64,000 nucleotides of DNA. It comes from Thalassococcus halodurans. Lineage in GTDB: Bacteria > Pseudomonadota > Alphaproteobacteria > Rhodobacterales > Rhodobacteraceae. The translations under genes and the position numbers were made by a program. This document shows, piece by piece, positions 52,504-61,287 of the stretch. The stretch's first letter is position 1; the number at the start of each line of letters is the position of its first letter. The notes under the pieces were generated by a model, which was given only the letters and a program-made list of their open reading frames with translations, was not told where the DNA came from and made no database searches. The stretch is from positions 62,001-126,000 of the forward strand of contig NZ_FNUZ01000003.1 in the NCBI RefSeq assembly GCF_900108225.1, written 5' to 3'.

Positions 52504-54075
52504 ATGCGCGATTTTCACAAACCCGGCCGCTCGGCCGTGTTCGCGACCAATGGCATGTGCGCCACGTCGCATCCGCTGGCCGCAAAGGCCGCAGTCTCGA
52601 TACTGGAAAGCGGCGGCAACGCCGTGGACGCCGCCATTGCCGGCGCTGTTCTTCTGGGGTTGTGCGAACCGCAAATGACGGGGATCGGCGGCGACTGTTT
52701 TGCGCTGATCTCGAAACCCGGTGAAGATGTAGTTGCCGTCAACGGGTCGGGCCGCGCGGCGGCAGGCATGAACGCCGCTAGCCTGCGCGAGGCCGGTCAT
52801 AAAACGGTGCCCCTTGGCACGCCCGACGCCGTCACCATCCCCGGTGCGATCGACGCGTTCTGCCATATGTCTGGAACATGGGGCAAACTCGGGCTGGCCG
52901 ACAGCCTTGCACCAGCCATCCGCTACATGGACAGCGGTGTGCCCATCGCCCCGCGCGTTGCGTTTGACCTGCAATCGGGCTGCGAACGCCTGACGGGACA
53001 TGGACGCACGCATTTCCTGCTGAACGGCAAAACACCCCAGACCGGCGATATCTTTGCCTTGCCCGGTCAGGCCGAGGTGCTGCGCCGGATCGCCAAAGAC
53101 GGGCGCGACGCCTTCTACACCGGCGAAGTGGCCGAAGACATGGTTGCCTCGCTTCAGGCTGCCGGCGGCACCCAAACGATGGACGATTTCGCTGCAGCAA
53201 AAACCACCATCGCGGCCCCGATCAGCGGCACCTACAAAGACCGCGAACTGCTTGAGCATCCGCCGAACGGTCAGGGCGCGACCGCGATCCTGCTGCTGAA
53301 CATCCTGTCCCAGTTCGATCTGGCATCGATGGACCCGTTCGGCACCCAGCGCGCCCATATCGAGGCCGAAGCCACGAAACTGGCCTACGACACCCGCAAC
53401 CGGTTCATGAGCGATTTCGACTATATGACGCGGCTGGATCACATGACATCGATGGACACAGCCCGCGACCTTGCGGCGCTGATCGATCCGAACCGCGCGA
53501 TGAAATCGGCCACGGACATCTCGGAAGCAGTCCACAAGGACACGATCTACATCACCGTGGTCGACAAAGACCGAATGGCCGTGTCGCTGATCTATTCGAT
53601 CTTCCACAGCTTCGGCTCGGGCCTTGCGTCTGAAAAGTTCGGCATCCTGTTCCACAACCGCGGCGCGGGCTTTTCGCTGGAAGAAGGCCACCCGAACGAA
53701 ATGGCGCCGGGCAAACGCCCGATGCACACGATCATTCCGGGCCTTCTGCGCGGTGCGGGCCAGACTATGCCTTTCGGCGTCATGGGCGGCCAGTATCAGG
53801 CCAACGGCCACGGGCGCGTCGTGACCAACATGGTTGATTACGGAATGGACCCGCAGTCCGCCTTGGATGCACCGCGCTCTTTCGCCGAGGGGGATACCCT
53901 ATCGGTCGAGCGTGGCTATTCCGATGCAGTCCGTCAGGAACTGGCCGACAAGGGCCACAACGTCATCGTGCCCGACACCGCCATCGGTGGCGCGCAGGCG
54001 ATTGTCATTCACGACAGTGGTTTGCTGGAAGGGGCGTCCGACCCGCGCAAAGACGGCTGCGCACTGGGCTATTGA
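52504..54075 (+). CDS. ggt: Gamma-glutamyltransferase
   Basis: The enzyme cleaves the gamma-glutamyl bond of glutathione and related compounds. The 523-residue precursor should cleave itself before the Thr in HKDTIYITVVDKDRMAVS, giving large and small chains. An N-terminal GMCATSHPLAAKAAVSILES and the glycine-rich PFGVMGGQYQANGH near the end are family marks. GGGAGG precedes the start. There is no Sec signal peptide, so it looks cytoplasmic, unlike E. coli Ggt. It converges on gshA with a 45-base gap, so making and breaking of glutathione are encoded face to face. Confidence 0.9.
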   Translation: MRDFHKPGRSAVFATNGMCATSHPLAAKAAVSILESGGNAVDAAIAGAVLLGLCEPQMTGIGGDCFALISKPGEDVVAVNGSGRAAAGMNAASLREAGHKTVPLGTPDAVTIPGAIDAFCHMSGTWGKLGLADSLAPAIRYMDSGVPIAPRVAFDLQSGCERLTGHGRTHFLLNGKTPQTGDIFALPGQAEVLRRIAKDGRDAFYTGEVAEDMVASLQAAGGTQTMDDFAAAKTTIAAPISGTYKDRELLEHPPNGQGATAILLLNILSQFDLASMDPFGTQRAHIEAEATKLAYDTRNRFMSDFDYMTRLDHMTSMDTARDLAALIDPNRAMKSATDISEAVHKDTIYITVVDKDRMAVSLIYSIFHSFGSGLASEKFGILFHNRGAGFSLEEGHPNEMAPGKRPMHTIIPGLLRGAGQTMPFGVMGGQYQANGHGRVVTNMVDYGMDPQSALDAPRSFAEGDTLSVERGYSDAVRQELADKGHNVIVPDTAIGGAQAIVIHDSGLLEGASDPRKDGCALGY

Positions 54076-54120
54076 TCAAGGGCCAGCCGGACAGGGCGTT
54101 CGGCTGGCAATCTTTTGATA

Positions 54121-55491
54121 TCAGTAAGAATACTCAGAGTATATCTTGCTGATATCGCCATCCCATTCCCCGTTATACTTCGCCATCAGCTCATCCGCCG
54201 GCACCTGTCCGGTTTCGATGGATTCCTTCAGCGCGTTCAGGAAGTGGGTTTCATCCGGCAGCAAGCCACCTGCGCCCTTCATGGCGCGGGCCTTCAGGCC
54301 AGCCTCGGAAATTTTCAGCACTTCGGCGGCCAGTTCCGACATTTTCACGCCGCCGGCCACCGCCTGCAGGCCATCTACCGATGCCGCCACGCGCAGGGCC
54401 TCGCGCGTTTCCGCATCAAGTGTTTTGGCAATGTCCCATGCCGCATCCAGCGCGGTCTGGTCGTACATCAGACCCACCCAGAACGCAGGCAAGGCGCACA
54501 GACGACGCCACGGGCCACCATCGGCCCCGCGCATTTCGATGAATTTCTTCATCCGTGCTTCGGGGAAGATTGTCGTCAGGTGGTCGGCCCAATCGGACAG
54601 CGTCGGCTTTTCGCCGGGCAATGCGGGCAGTTCGCCTTTCAGGAAGTCACGGAAGGACTGGCCCAGCGCATCGATGTATTTGCCGTCACGATAGACGAAG
54701 TACATCGGCACATCCAAAGCGTACTGCACCCATGCCTCGAACCCGAAACCGTCTTCGAACACAAACGGCAGCATGCCGGTCCGCGCCGCATCCAGATCGC
54801 GCCACACGCGGCTACGCCACGATTTGTGGCCGTTGGGCTTACCATCAAAGAAGGGCGAGTTCGCGAACAGGGACACGGCGACCGGCTGCAATGCCAAGGC
54901 GACGCGCATCTTTTGCACCATGTCGGCCTCGGTCGAGAAGTCGAGGTTCACCTGAACGGTGCAGGTCCGGTACATCATGGATTTGCCCATGGTGCCGACC
55001 TTGTCCATGTAATTGGTCATCAACCGGTAACGCCCCTTGGGCATCATCGGCATGTCGTCGTGGCTCCAGATCGGGGCGGCGCCAAGGCCGATGAACCCAA
55101 CATTCAGATCGTCTGCCACGTCTTTGACCTGCTTCAGGTGTTCGTTCACCTCGTCACAGGTCTGGTGAATCGTCTCAAGCGGGGCACCGGACAGTTCCAA
55201 CTGACCACCCGGTTCAAGCGACACGTTCGCGCCGTCTTTTTCCAGACCGATGATATGGCCGGCCTCGGAAATCGGGTTCCATCCATGGCGGTCACGCAGA
55301 CCTTCCAGAACGGCACGCACCGAACGGGGGCCGTCATAGGGCAGCGGTTCAAGCGTGTCTTTCAGATAGCCGAACTTTTCATGCTCGGTCCCGATGCGCC
55401 AATCCGCTTTGGGTTTACAGCCTTTTTCGAGATACTCGGCCAACTGGTCATGATGTTCGATGGGTCCGCCGCCGGACTGGGGAATAGACAT
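54121..55491 (-). CDS. gshA: Glutamate-cysteine ligase (plant/alphaproteobacterial type)
   Basis: GshA joins glutamate and cysteine, the first step to glutathione. The 456-residue protein has RIGTEHEKFGYL, SLEPGGQLELSGAPL and MMYRTCTVQVNLDFST, which fit the plant-type GCL of Alphaproteobacteria rather than the E. coli class. The start at ATG 55491 has GGAG upstream; an earlier opening 14 codons upstream adds no homology. It converges on ggt. Redox control by a disulfide is known for plant GCL, but I see no clear regulatory Cys pair here. Confidence 0.95.
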   Translation of the reverse strand: MSIPQSGGGPIEHHDQLAEYLEKGCKPKADWRIGTEHEKFGYLKDTLEPLPYDGPRSVRAVLEGLRDRHGWNPISEAGHIIGLEKDGANVSLEPGGQLELSGAPLETIHQTCDEVNEHLKQVKDVADDLNVGFIGLGAAPIWSHDDMPMMPKGRYRLMTNYMDKVGTMGKSMMYRTCTVQVNLDFSTEADMVQKMRVALALQPVAVSLFANSPFFDGKPNGHKSWRSRVWRDLDAARTGMLPFVFEDGFGFEAWVQYALDVPMYFVYRDGKYIDALGQSFRDFLKGELPALPGEKPTLSDWADHLTTIFPEARMKKFIEMRGADGGPWRRLCALPAFWVGLMYDQTALDAAWDIAKTLDAETREALRVAASVDGLQAVAGGVKMSELAAEVLKISEAGLKARAMKGAGGLLPDETHFLNALKESIETGQVPADELMAKYNGEWDGDISKIYSEYSY

Positions 55492-55558
55492 CAGATCGCG
55501 CTCCGAGACTTCGTTCGTTAGTAGTAGTCCCAAGCCATGGTCAGAAATGGCCGAGGTG

Positions 55559-56086
55559 TCAATGCAGCCTATCGGGGGTAATTACCTCAGAAGGCCTGCG
55601 CCAGATCACAACAGGGTGTGCAGGTTTGCGCTCCATCTCGCGCAGCATCATTTCGGTTTTCAATCCGGGCAGCAGCGCAAAGGCATCAAACAGCGCGTCC
55701 GAGCCATCGGCATTCAGCGGAATTTCCAGTGGCGCACCGTCGTGGATCAGCACCCAATGGGCGGGAAATTGACTGGGATCAAGGCGCAGTTCGTGCAGAT
55801 CGCCCAGATCGACCACGCCGCCAGACAGTGGCCCGAAATAGCGCACGCGGCCTTCGATGATTTCGACCATACCGGGGCCAGCGCCCGTTTGCCGGAACCG
55901 CGCGCGCTGGATACCGGCAAAGCCCAGCACCGCACCGGCGATTGCCACGACCCAGCCCAACGCGTTCAACAGCCAGCCGACCGCACCCAGCGCCCAATAA
56001 AGGCCCAGCGCGATCAAGGCCAAACCGGCCAGCGCCTCGGACCAGCGTTTGATCGTGGCCTGTGCTTCGGGTCGTATCAAAGACAT
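55559..56086 (-). CDS. Membrane protein of unknown function
   Basis: The 175-residue product has two adjacent hydrophobic helices (about 19-58: EALAGLALIALGLYWALGAV, ALGWVVAIAGAVLGFAGI) and a soluble C-terminal part with short strands (VRYFGPLSGGVVDLGDLHEL). It reads like a small PH-like or bacterial YcxB-like domain behind a membrane hairpin, but this is uncertain. It overlaps the GNAT gene by 10 bases and is last in the rsmE-GNAT transcript. Confidence 0.78.
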   Translation of the reverse strand: MSLIRPEAQATIKRWSEALAGLALIALGLYWALGAVGWLLNALGWVVAIAGAVLGFAGIQRARFRQTGAGPGMVEIIEGRVRYFGPLSGGVVDLGDLHELRLDPSQFPAHWVLIHDGAPLEIPLNADGSDALFDAFALLPGLKTEMMLREMERKPAHPVVIWRRPSEVITPDRLH

Positions 56087-56934
56087 GCGGGCTCCTTCAG
56101 GATTGCGACGCGGAAGGTGCCGATCTGTTCAAAGCCGATGGCCTCATAGGCCCGCGATGCGGCGTCATTGTTGGAAAACAGGATTGCCCGTTTGGTGCCT
56201 TGGCTGGCTTCGTGGCTCAGGATTTTAGCCACAACAGCGCGCCCCAGACCACGGTTGCGATTTTGGATGGGCACGTAGACCCCGCCGACTTGCACAGTGT
56301 CCGGAATCCGCGCGTTCAGGCCCGCCATCGCCAGTGGCAGGCCCAACCGATCGCACAGCAGCCAGATATCTTCGCCCCGAATAGCGCGCTCGGCGCGTGT
56401 CAGTGCCTCGGCCGTGCGCTTGGCAGGATCGGATTCCAGACCTGTGTCTTTGAAGTAGCCGTTGAACCAAGTGTTCAGCAGATCAAAGTCGCGCGCCTCT
56501 GGTCGGCGCAGGTTGCTCAGCTCGTCTTGGAAACCCGTCAAAGCCACTTCGAACAAGGGCTCATCATGATTCAACTTATAAAGGTCCGGATCGGATAGCC
56601 CCAAAGCGTCCAGTGCCATCTGAGCCTCGGACGACAGGCCGATCATCACGGCAATCGGCTGGCCTGCCAAAACACGCGGTAGGTCAGCGCAGATTTGATC
56701 GTGCAAAGCATCGTCGGGAAACTGCACCATGGTGTTCTGGTTTTGCGTAATCCCGAACACACCCACGATCTGTCCGTCTTTTTCCCACAGGTGATAGGTC
56801 GTCGCGTGGTCATGCCCTGCCCCGCTTAACCCATGCGCGGCAAGATTCGACCGTAGGAACATCGCCGAGGCCGGTCGCTGCGCCAGAAACGCATCAAGCC
56901 GCGCCTCATCGCCGGGTTGGGCGATCCGGTGCAT
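56077..56934 (-). CDS. GNAT family N-acetyltransferase
   Basis: The 285-residue protein has a GNAT core in its second half: QVGGVYVPIQNRNRGLGRAV, with the acetyl-CoA loop RNRGLG, then AILFSNNDAASRAYEAIGF. The first half is an additional, weakly conserved domain. The start at ATG 56934 shares bases with the rsmE stop (TGATG), so translation is coupled. The substrate is unknown. Confidence 0.87.
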   Translation of the reverse strand: MHRIAQPGDEARLDAFLAQRPASAMFLRSNLAAHGLSGAGHDHATTYHLWEKDGQIVGVFGITQNQNTMVQFPDDALHDQICADLPRVLAGQPIAVMIGLSSEAQMALDALGLSDPDLYKLNHDEPLFEVALTGFQDELSNLRRPEARDFDLLNTWFNGYFKDTGLESDPAKRTAEALTRAERAIRGEDIWLLCDRLGLPLAMAGLNARIPDTVQVGGVYVPIQNRNRGLGRAVVAKILSHEASQGTKRAILFSNNDAASRAYEAIGFEQIGTFRVAILKEPACL

Positions 56935-57659
56935 CACCAGTCGCCGTAGGTGGTTTGCCAAATCGTCAGCGCTGCAACCGCCGCCGTGTCCGCCCGCAGG
57001 ATGCGCGGGCCAAGTCGGACAGGAACCGATTGCGCCATACCGTGCAGGCGCGCCCGTTCCGCGTCGGAAAACCCGCCTTCGGGACCAATCAGAATGCCCC
57101 AAGGCACGTCTTTGGGTTGCGCCCCGAAGTCAGCCTTTTGCTCCTGTCCTGCCAATGCCTCGTCACAGAACATCAGTTGCGCATCGTCAGGCCAGTCGCG
57201 CAGCACCTGACCCAGTTTGGCCAATGCGGCGACCTCGGGCACATACACTGCACCGCATTGCTCGGCCGCCTCAACCGCGTGGGCCTGAAGCCGGTCCTGA
57301 CGCACACGTTCGGAATTGGTGAAATCGGTCTGCACCGGCACGATGCGGCGCACGCCCATTTCCACCGCTTTTTCGACGATAAAATCGGTCCGCGCCTTTT
57401 TGATCGGCGCAAAGTAGAGCGTCAGATCGGGTGGCATCCATTGCGGCTGCGACTGTTCGCGGCAGGCCAGCGTGCCCCCGCGTTTGCCCGCCTCGGCCAC
57501 ATCGGCCAGCCATTCGCCGTCTGTGCCGTTAAAAAGCGCCACTTCATTGCCCACGGACAGCCGCATCACCCCGAAAAGGTAATGTGCCTGTTCCCGCGAC
57601 AGCGGAACCTGTTGTGCCTCCCCAAGGGGGTGCTCTACAAAAAGCCTGATCCTTGCCAT
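56934..57659 (-). CDS. rsmE: 16S rRNA m3U1498 methyltransferase RsmE
   Basis: RsmE methylates U1498 in the decoding centre of 16S rRNA using S-adenosylmethionine. The 241-residue SPOUT protein has the PUA-like N-terminal part (EQAHYLFGVMRLSVGNEV), VEKAVEMGVRRIVPVQT and the knot motif GILIGPEGGFSDAERARL, with LGPRILRADTAAVAALTIW near the C-terminus. It diverges from ubiA with only 12 bases between the two start codons, so their promoters overlap each other's coding start. Confidence 0.95.
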   Translation of the reverse strand: MARIRLFVEHPLGEAQQVPLSREQAHYLFGVMRLSVGNEVALFNGTDGEWLADVAEAGKRGGTLACREQSQPQWMPPDLTLYFAPIKKARTDFIVEKAVEMGVRRIVPVQTDFTNSERVRQDRLQAHAVEAAEQCGAVYVPEVAALAKLGQVLRDWPDDAQLMFCDEALAGQEQKADFGAQPKDVPWGILIGPEGGFSDAERARLHGMAQSVPVRLGPRILRADTAAVAALTIWQTTYGDW

Positions 57660-57671
57660 GGAGCGGAACTT

Positions 57672-58631
57672 ATGTCCGACACATCAAAAGCGCCAGTGGG
57701 CCAAATCGCAGATGCCGTAAAAGACAACTGGGTTGACCGCTTTGCACCAAACCCGGTGAAGCCGTTTTTCCGTCTGTCCCGTCTGGACCGCCCGATTGGC
57801 ACGTGGCTTTTGCTGCTGCCCTGCTGGTGGGGGCTGTTGCTGGCAATGATCTCAACCGGAACCGTCAGCTGGCATGACGCGTGGATTTTCATCGGCTGCG
57901 CATTCGGCGCGGTGCTGATGCGAGGTGCGGGCTGTACTTGGAACGACATCACCGACCGCGACTTTGATGGATCGGTGGAACGCACGGCGCTGCGCCCGAT
58001 TCCGTCTGGTCAGGTGCCAGTGATCAAAGCCGTGGTGTGGACCGCGCTTCAGGCGTTTATCGCCTTGGGCATTCTGCTGACATTCAACAAAACCGCGATT
58101 CTGCTGGGCGTTGTGTCGCTGGTGCCGGTTGCGATCTACCCGTTTGCGAAACGGTTCACATGGTGGCCGCAGGTCTTTCTGGGCATCGCGTTCAACTGGG
58201 GCGCGTTGCTGGCATGGGCCGCACACACCGGCAGCCTGGGCTGGCCACCGATTCTGCTGTATCTGGCGGGCATCGCGTGGACGCTGTTCTACGACACGAT
58301 CTATGCCCACCAAGACACCGAGGACGACGCGCTGATCGGCATCAAATCCACCGCGCGACTTTTTGGCGACGACTCGCCCCGTTACCTGTCGTGGTTCCTT
58401 GTGGCCACTGTGTCGCTGATGGCGATGGCGGTCATCGCCGCCGTGCCGGACGCCGAGATGATCACCATGCTGATCGCGATCTTCGGGCCTTGGTTGATGG
58501 GCTGGCACCTGTGGTGGCAGTTGGGCAGGCTGGACACCGAAAACAACGACGTGTTGATCGGCCTCTTCCGGTCAAACCGCGATGCCGGATTGATCCCTGT
58601 GCTGATTTTCGCCGTCGCGCTGATGCTTTGA
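57672..58631 (+). CDS. ubiA: 4-hydroxybenzoate polyprenyltransferase UbiA
   Basis: UbiA attaches the prenyl chain in ubiquinone synthesis. The 319-residue membrane protein carries the Mg-diphosphate motif NDITDRDFDGSVERTALRPI and the second YDTIYAHQDTEDD motif, with about eight hydrophobic segments. GGAG precedes ATG 57672 at about 8 bases. The frame is open long before this, but that part is only antisense to rsmE. The frame ends 57 bases before the OmpA-family gene. Confidence 0.96.
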   Translation: MSDTSKAPVGQIADAVKDNWVDRFAPNPVKPFFRLSRLDRPIGTWLLLLPCWWGLLLAMISTGTVSWHDAWIFIGCAFGAVLMRGAGCTWNDITDRDFDGSVERTALRPIPSGQVPVIKAVVWTALQAFIALGILLTFNKTAILLGVVSLVPVAIYPFAKRFTWWPQVFLGIAFNWGALLAWAAHTGSLGWPPILLYLAGIAWTLFYDTIYAHQDTEDDALIGIKSTARLFGDDSPRYLSWFLVATVSLMAMAVIAAVPDAEMITMLIAIFGPWLMGWHLWWQLGRLDTENNDVLIGLFRSNRDAGLIPVLIFAVALML

Positions 58632-58688
58632 TTGCGGAAACCTGCCCAAGGGCCTATCAGAAAGCGGTTAATTAATGTCGGGGCATCT

Positions 58689-60605
58689 ATGCGTCTGTCT
58701 TCGCTTTTTATCGTAGTCGGCACTTTTCTGGCTGCCGCCGCTGTGTCTTTCATCGCCGCTTACTTTTCCGTCAGGCTGGTCGAAGAAAGTTCGATCGCGG
58801 GCGTTGAAAGCAGGTTGGCGGATGATGGCGTGACATGGGCCTCGGTCGATGCGAACGGCCTGCAGGTCTTTGTGATCGGCACCGCCCCGACAGAAGCCGA
58901 AAGGTTCCGCGCCCTGTCTCTGGCCGGTACGGTAGTAGACGCCGCGCGCGTGATCGACGAGCTGCAAGTCGCCGACAGCGCCGCATTGGAAGCGCCCGAT
59001 TTTTCCATCGAAATCCTGCGCAACGATGAAAAGATTTCCCTGATCGGTCTGGTGCCCACCAACTACGAAATCGACAACTTCATCGAAATCGTCACCGATA
59101 TCGCCGGCGGCGAAAACAACGTATCGAACCTGCTTGAAATGGCGAACTTCCCCACGCCCGACGGCTGGGATCGCGCCATTCGCTTTTCGACCCGCGCGCT
59201 AGAAGAGCTTCCGCGTTCGAAAATCTCGATCAACGCCGAGGTTGTCGCCGTCAAAGCCATGACCGACAGCGCCGCAGCGAAAGACCGGATCGAAGGTCTG
59301 CTGACACGTACCGCGCCGGAAGAAATCACCCTAGAACTGGATCTTGAGGCCCCACGCCCCGTAGTCACGCCCTTTGTGCTGCGTTTCACCAAGACGGCCG
59401 ACGCCACGGGCTTTGACAGCTGCACGGCCAATACTGAGGCCGCCCGCGACCAAATTCTGGCCGCCGCCAAAGCCGCCGGTCTAGAAGGCGACGCAACCTG
59501 CCAGATCGCACTGGGTTCACCTTCCAAGGAATGGGGCAAGGCGACCTCAGCCGCGATCAAAGCTGTGGGTGATCTGGGTGGTGGCGAAGTGACCTTTACC
59601 AACGCCGACATCGCGCTTTTGGCTTTGGAAGGTACCGAAGCCGCGCTTTTCGACACGGTGGTCGGCAAACTGGAAAACGCACTTCCCGAAGCCTTCGTTC
59701 TGGATGCGGTTCTGCCGGAAACGCCCGATCCCGAAAAGGATCAGGGCCCGATCGAATTCGTCGCCACACGTTCGCCCGAGGGCACTGTGCAACTGCGCGG
59801 CCGCATCAACTCTGAAACCGCGCGCAGCACTGCCGAAAACTATGCCCGCGCGCGGTTCACGTCGTCTGACGTGACCGTCGGCACACGGGTTGATCCCGAC
59901 CTGCCCGCCGACTGGTCCAGCCGCGTTCTGGCCGGGCTTGAGGTTCTGTCGATGCTGGCCAATGGTTCAATCGTTGTGACCCCCGAACAGATGCAGGTCA
60001 CCGGCGATACAGGCGACCAGAACGCCGAGGCCAACATCGCAGGCGTGCTGGCCGATAAACTGGGCGCCGACAGCTTTGTGCTGAACCTGACCTACAAGGA
60101 AAAGCTGGACCCGACGCTTGGCATCCCGACACCAGAAGAATGCGTAGCGCAGATCACCACCATCATCGGCGACCGCAAGATCACCTTTGAACCGGGTTCC
60201 GCGACACTCGATTTGTCGGCCAAGGACATTCTGGATGAACTGGCCGAACTTCTGACGCTGTGCGGTGACATTCCGCTGGAAATTCAGGGCCACACCGACA
60301 GTCAGGGCCGCGAATTGATGAACGAACAGCTGTCGCAGGAACGGGCGCAATCGGTTCTGAACGCACTGCGTGACCGTCGCGTGTTCACGTCCAGCTATCG
60401 GGCCAAAGGCTATGGCGAGGTCAATCCAATCGCCACAAATGACACCGAAGAGGGTCGCGAAGCAAACCGCCGCATTGAATTCCGCCTGATTGAACAAGAA
60501 TCGACGGAAAATGCTGATGAAACCGTTGAAGAAGGTACATCAGATCAGGCAGAAGGTGTTACGGCGACTGACGCCGGTGAAGGATCGGACAGTGAACAGA
60601 ACTGA
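58689..60605 (+). CDS. OmpA family protein with BON-like repeats
   Basis: A 638-residue envelope protein with an N-terminal membrane segment (SLFIVVGTFLAAAAVSFIAA). It then has a series of BON-like alpha/beta units (about 45-430), with repeats such as GIEVLSMLANGSIVV-like strand-helix pairs, and a C-terminal OmpA domain (KITFEPGSATLDLSAKDILD, LEIQGHTDSQGRELMN, NRRIEFRL). An acidic tail follows. ATG 58689 was chosen; the frame opens 19 codons earlier without a good start. The C-terminus overlaps the next gene by 14 bases. It probably links membrane and cell wall. Confidence 0.88.
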   Translation: MRLSSLFIVVGTFLAAAAVSFIAAYFSVRLVEESSIAGVESRLADDGVTWASVDANGLQVFVIGTAPTEAERFRALSLAGTVVDAARVIDELQVADSAALEAPDFSIEILRNDEKISLIGLVPTNYEIDNFIEIVTDIAGGENNVSNLLEMANFPTPDGWDRAIRFSTRALEELPRSKISINAEVVAVKAMTDSAAAKDRIEGLLTRTAPEEITLELDLEAPRPVVTPFVLRFTKTADATGFDSCTANTEAARDQILAAAKAAGLEGDATCQIALGSPSKEWGKATSAAIKAVGDLGGGEVTFTNADIALLALEGTEAALFDTVVGKLENALPEAFVLDAVLPETPDPEKDQGPIEFVATRSPEGTVQLRGRINSETARSTAENYARARFTSSDVTVGTRVDPDLPADWSSRVLAGLEVLSMLANGSIVVTPEQMQVTGDTGDQNAEANIAGVLADKLGADSFVLNLTYKEKLDPTLGIPTPEECVAQITTIIGDRKITFEPGSATLDLSAKDILDELAELLTLCGDIPLEIQGHTDSQGRELMNEQLSQERAQSVLNALRDRRVFTSSYRAKGYGEVNPIATNDTEEGREANRRIEFRLIEQESTENADETVEEGTSDQAEGVTATDAGEGSDSEQN

Positions 60606-60918
60606 ATTTATCATCGCAACCGCGATTATCCTGTTTGTAGCGTTTTGCCTTGGTTGGTTCGCAAACTGGCTGGTGCACCGTTTCACACGCGTCAGTCAGG
60701 CCGACGTGAACGAGCTTGAGAAAATGAGCCAGGAACTGCACGAGGCCGAAGAAACCCGTGATCAGGCGATCACCTATCTTCAGCAGCGCGAAGCGGAACT
60801 GACCAACCAGCTGACCCAGACCGAAGCCGAACTGTCCGCCGCGATGGAAGGCCTGCGCGAAGCCCGTCACGAGGCCGAAGAACTGCGCAGCTACGTCGAG
60901 CGGATGCAGAACCACTAA
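60592..60918 (+). CDS. Single-span membrane protein with coiled coil
   Basis: The 108-residue product begins at a GTG with AAGGA upstream, inside the end of the OmpA-family gene. One transmembrane helix (about 5-28, IIATAIILFVAFCLGWFANW) is followed by a coiled coil of about 70 residues (NELEKMSQELHEAEETRDQA). The overlap of 14 bases ties it to the OmpA protein, so they may work as a complex in the envelope. It converges on the HNH gene, ending one base before it. Confidence 0.87.
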   Translation: MNRTEFIIATAIILFVAFCLGWFANWLVHRFTRVSQADVNELEKMSQELHEAEETRDQAITYLQQREAELTNQLTQTEAELSAAMEGLREARHEAEELRSYVERMQNH

Positions 60919-61218
60919 CTACCGCTTGCGCCGGCCTCCGGCGCTGCGTTTGTGGAAATTCGGCGGGCGTTTAGCCACCCATTTCAGAAACCCCTCCATC
61001 CTCGGATGCGCCCGCAGCGCCTCGGGCGTATTGAACTCGCGTGCCAGTTCAGTTTCCGTAAAGGTCGCATGGATTTCGTTGTGGCAAATCTGGTGCAGCA
61101 ACACCGTCGGCCCGCCCTTGCCCCCGCGCAGCCGCGGGATCAGGTGATGCAGGCTTTGCTTGGCATCTGCCGGGATCGGACGCAGGCATAGCGGGCAAAT
61201 CGGATCAGGATCGGACAT
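60919..61218 (-). CDS. HNH endonuclease-like protein
   Basis: The 99-residue protein has the HNH pattern: CPLC (8-11), LHHLIPRLRGG and LLHQICHNEIHATFTETEL, with a zinc-ligand pair in front. These small stand-alone HNH proteins are common and their cleavage targets are unknown. There is no phage or intein context here. The tail is basic (HKRSAGGRRKR), which suits DNA or RNA binding. Confidence 0.87.
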   Translation of the reverse strand: MSDPDPICPLCLRPIPADAKQSLHHLIPRLRGGKGGPTVLLHQICHNEIHATFTETELAREFNTPEALRAHPRMEGFLKWVAKRPPNFHKRSAGGRRKR

Positions 61219-61287
61219 CGCCCCCTCTTGTGTGCTAGGTCGTTCCGGCCCATGAGTCTGGCGCGGAATAGCGAAAGATCAAGCCGA

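Noticed and set aside
56955..57671. An N-terminal extension of UbiA
   Set aside because: It lies antisense to rsmE and ends just before a good ATG with ribosome-binding site at 57672.
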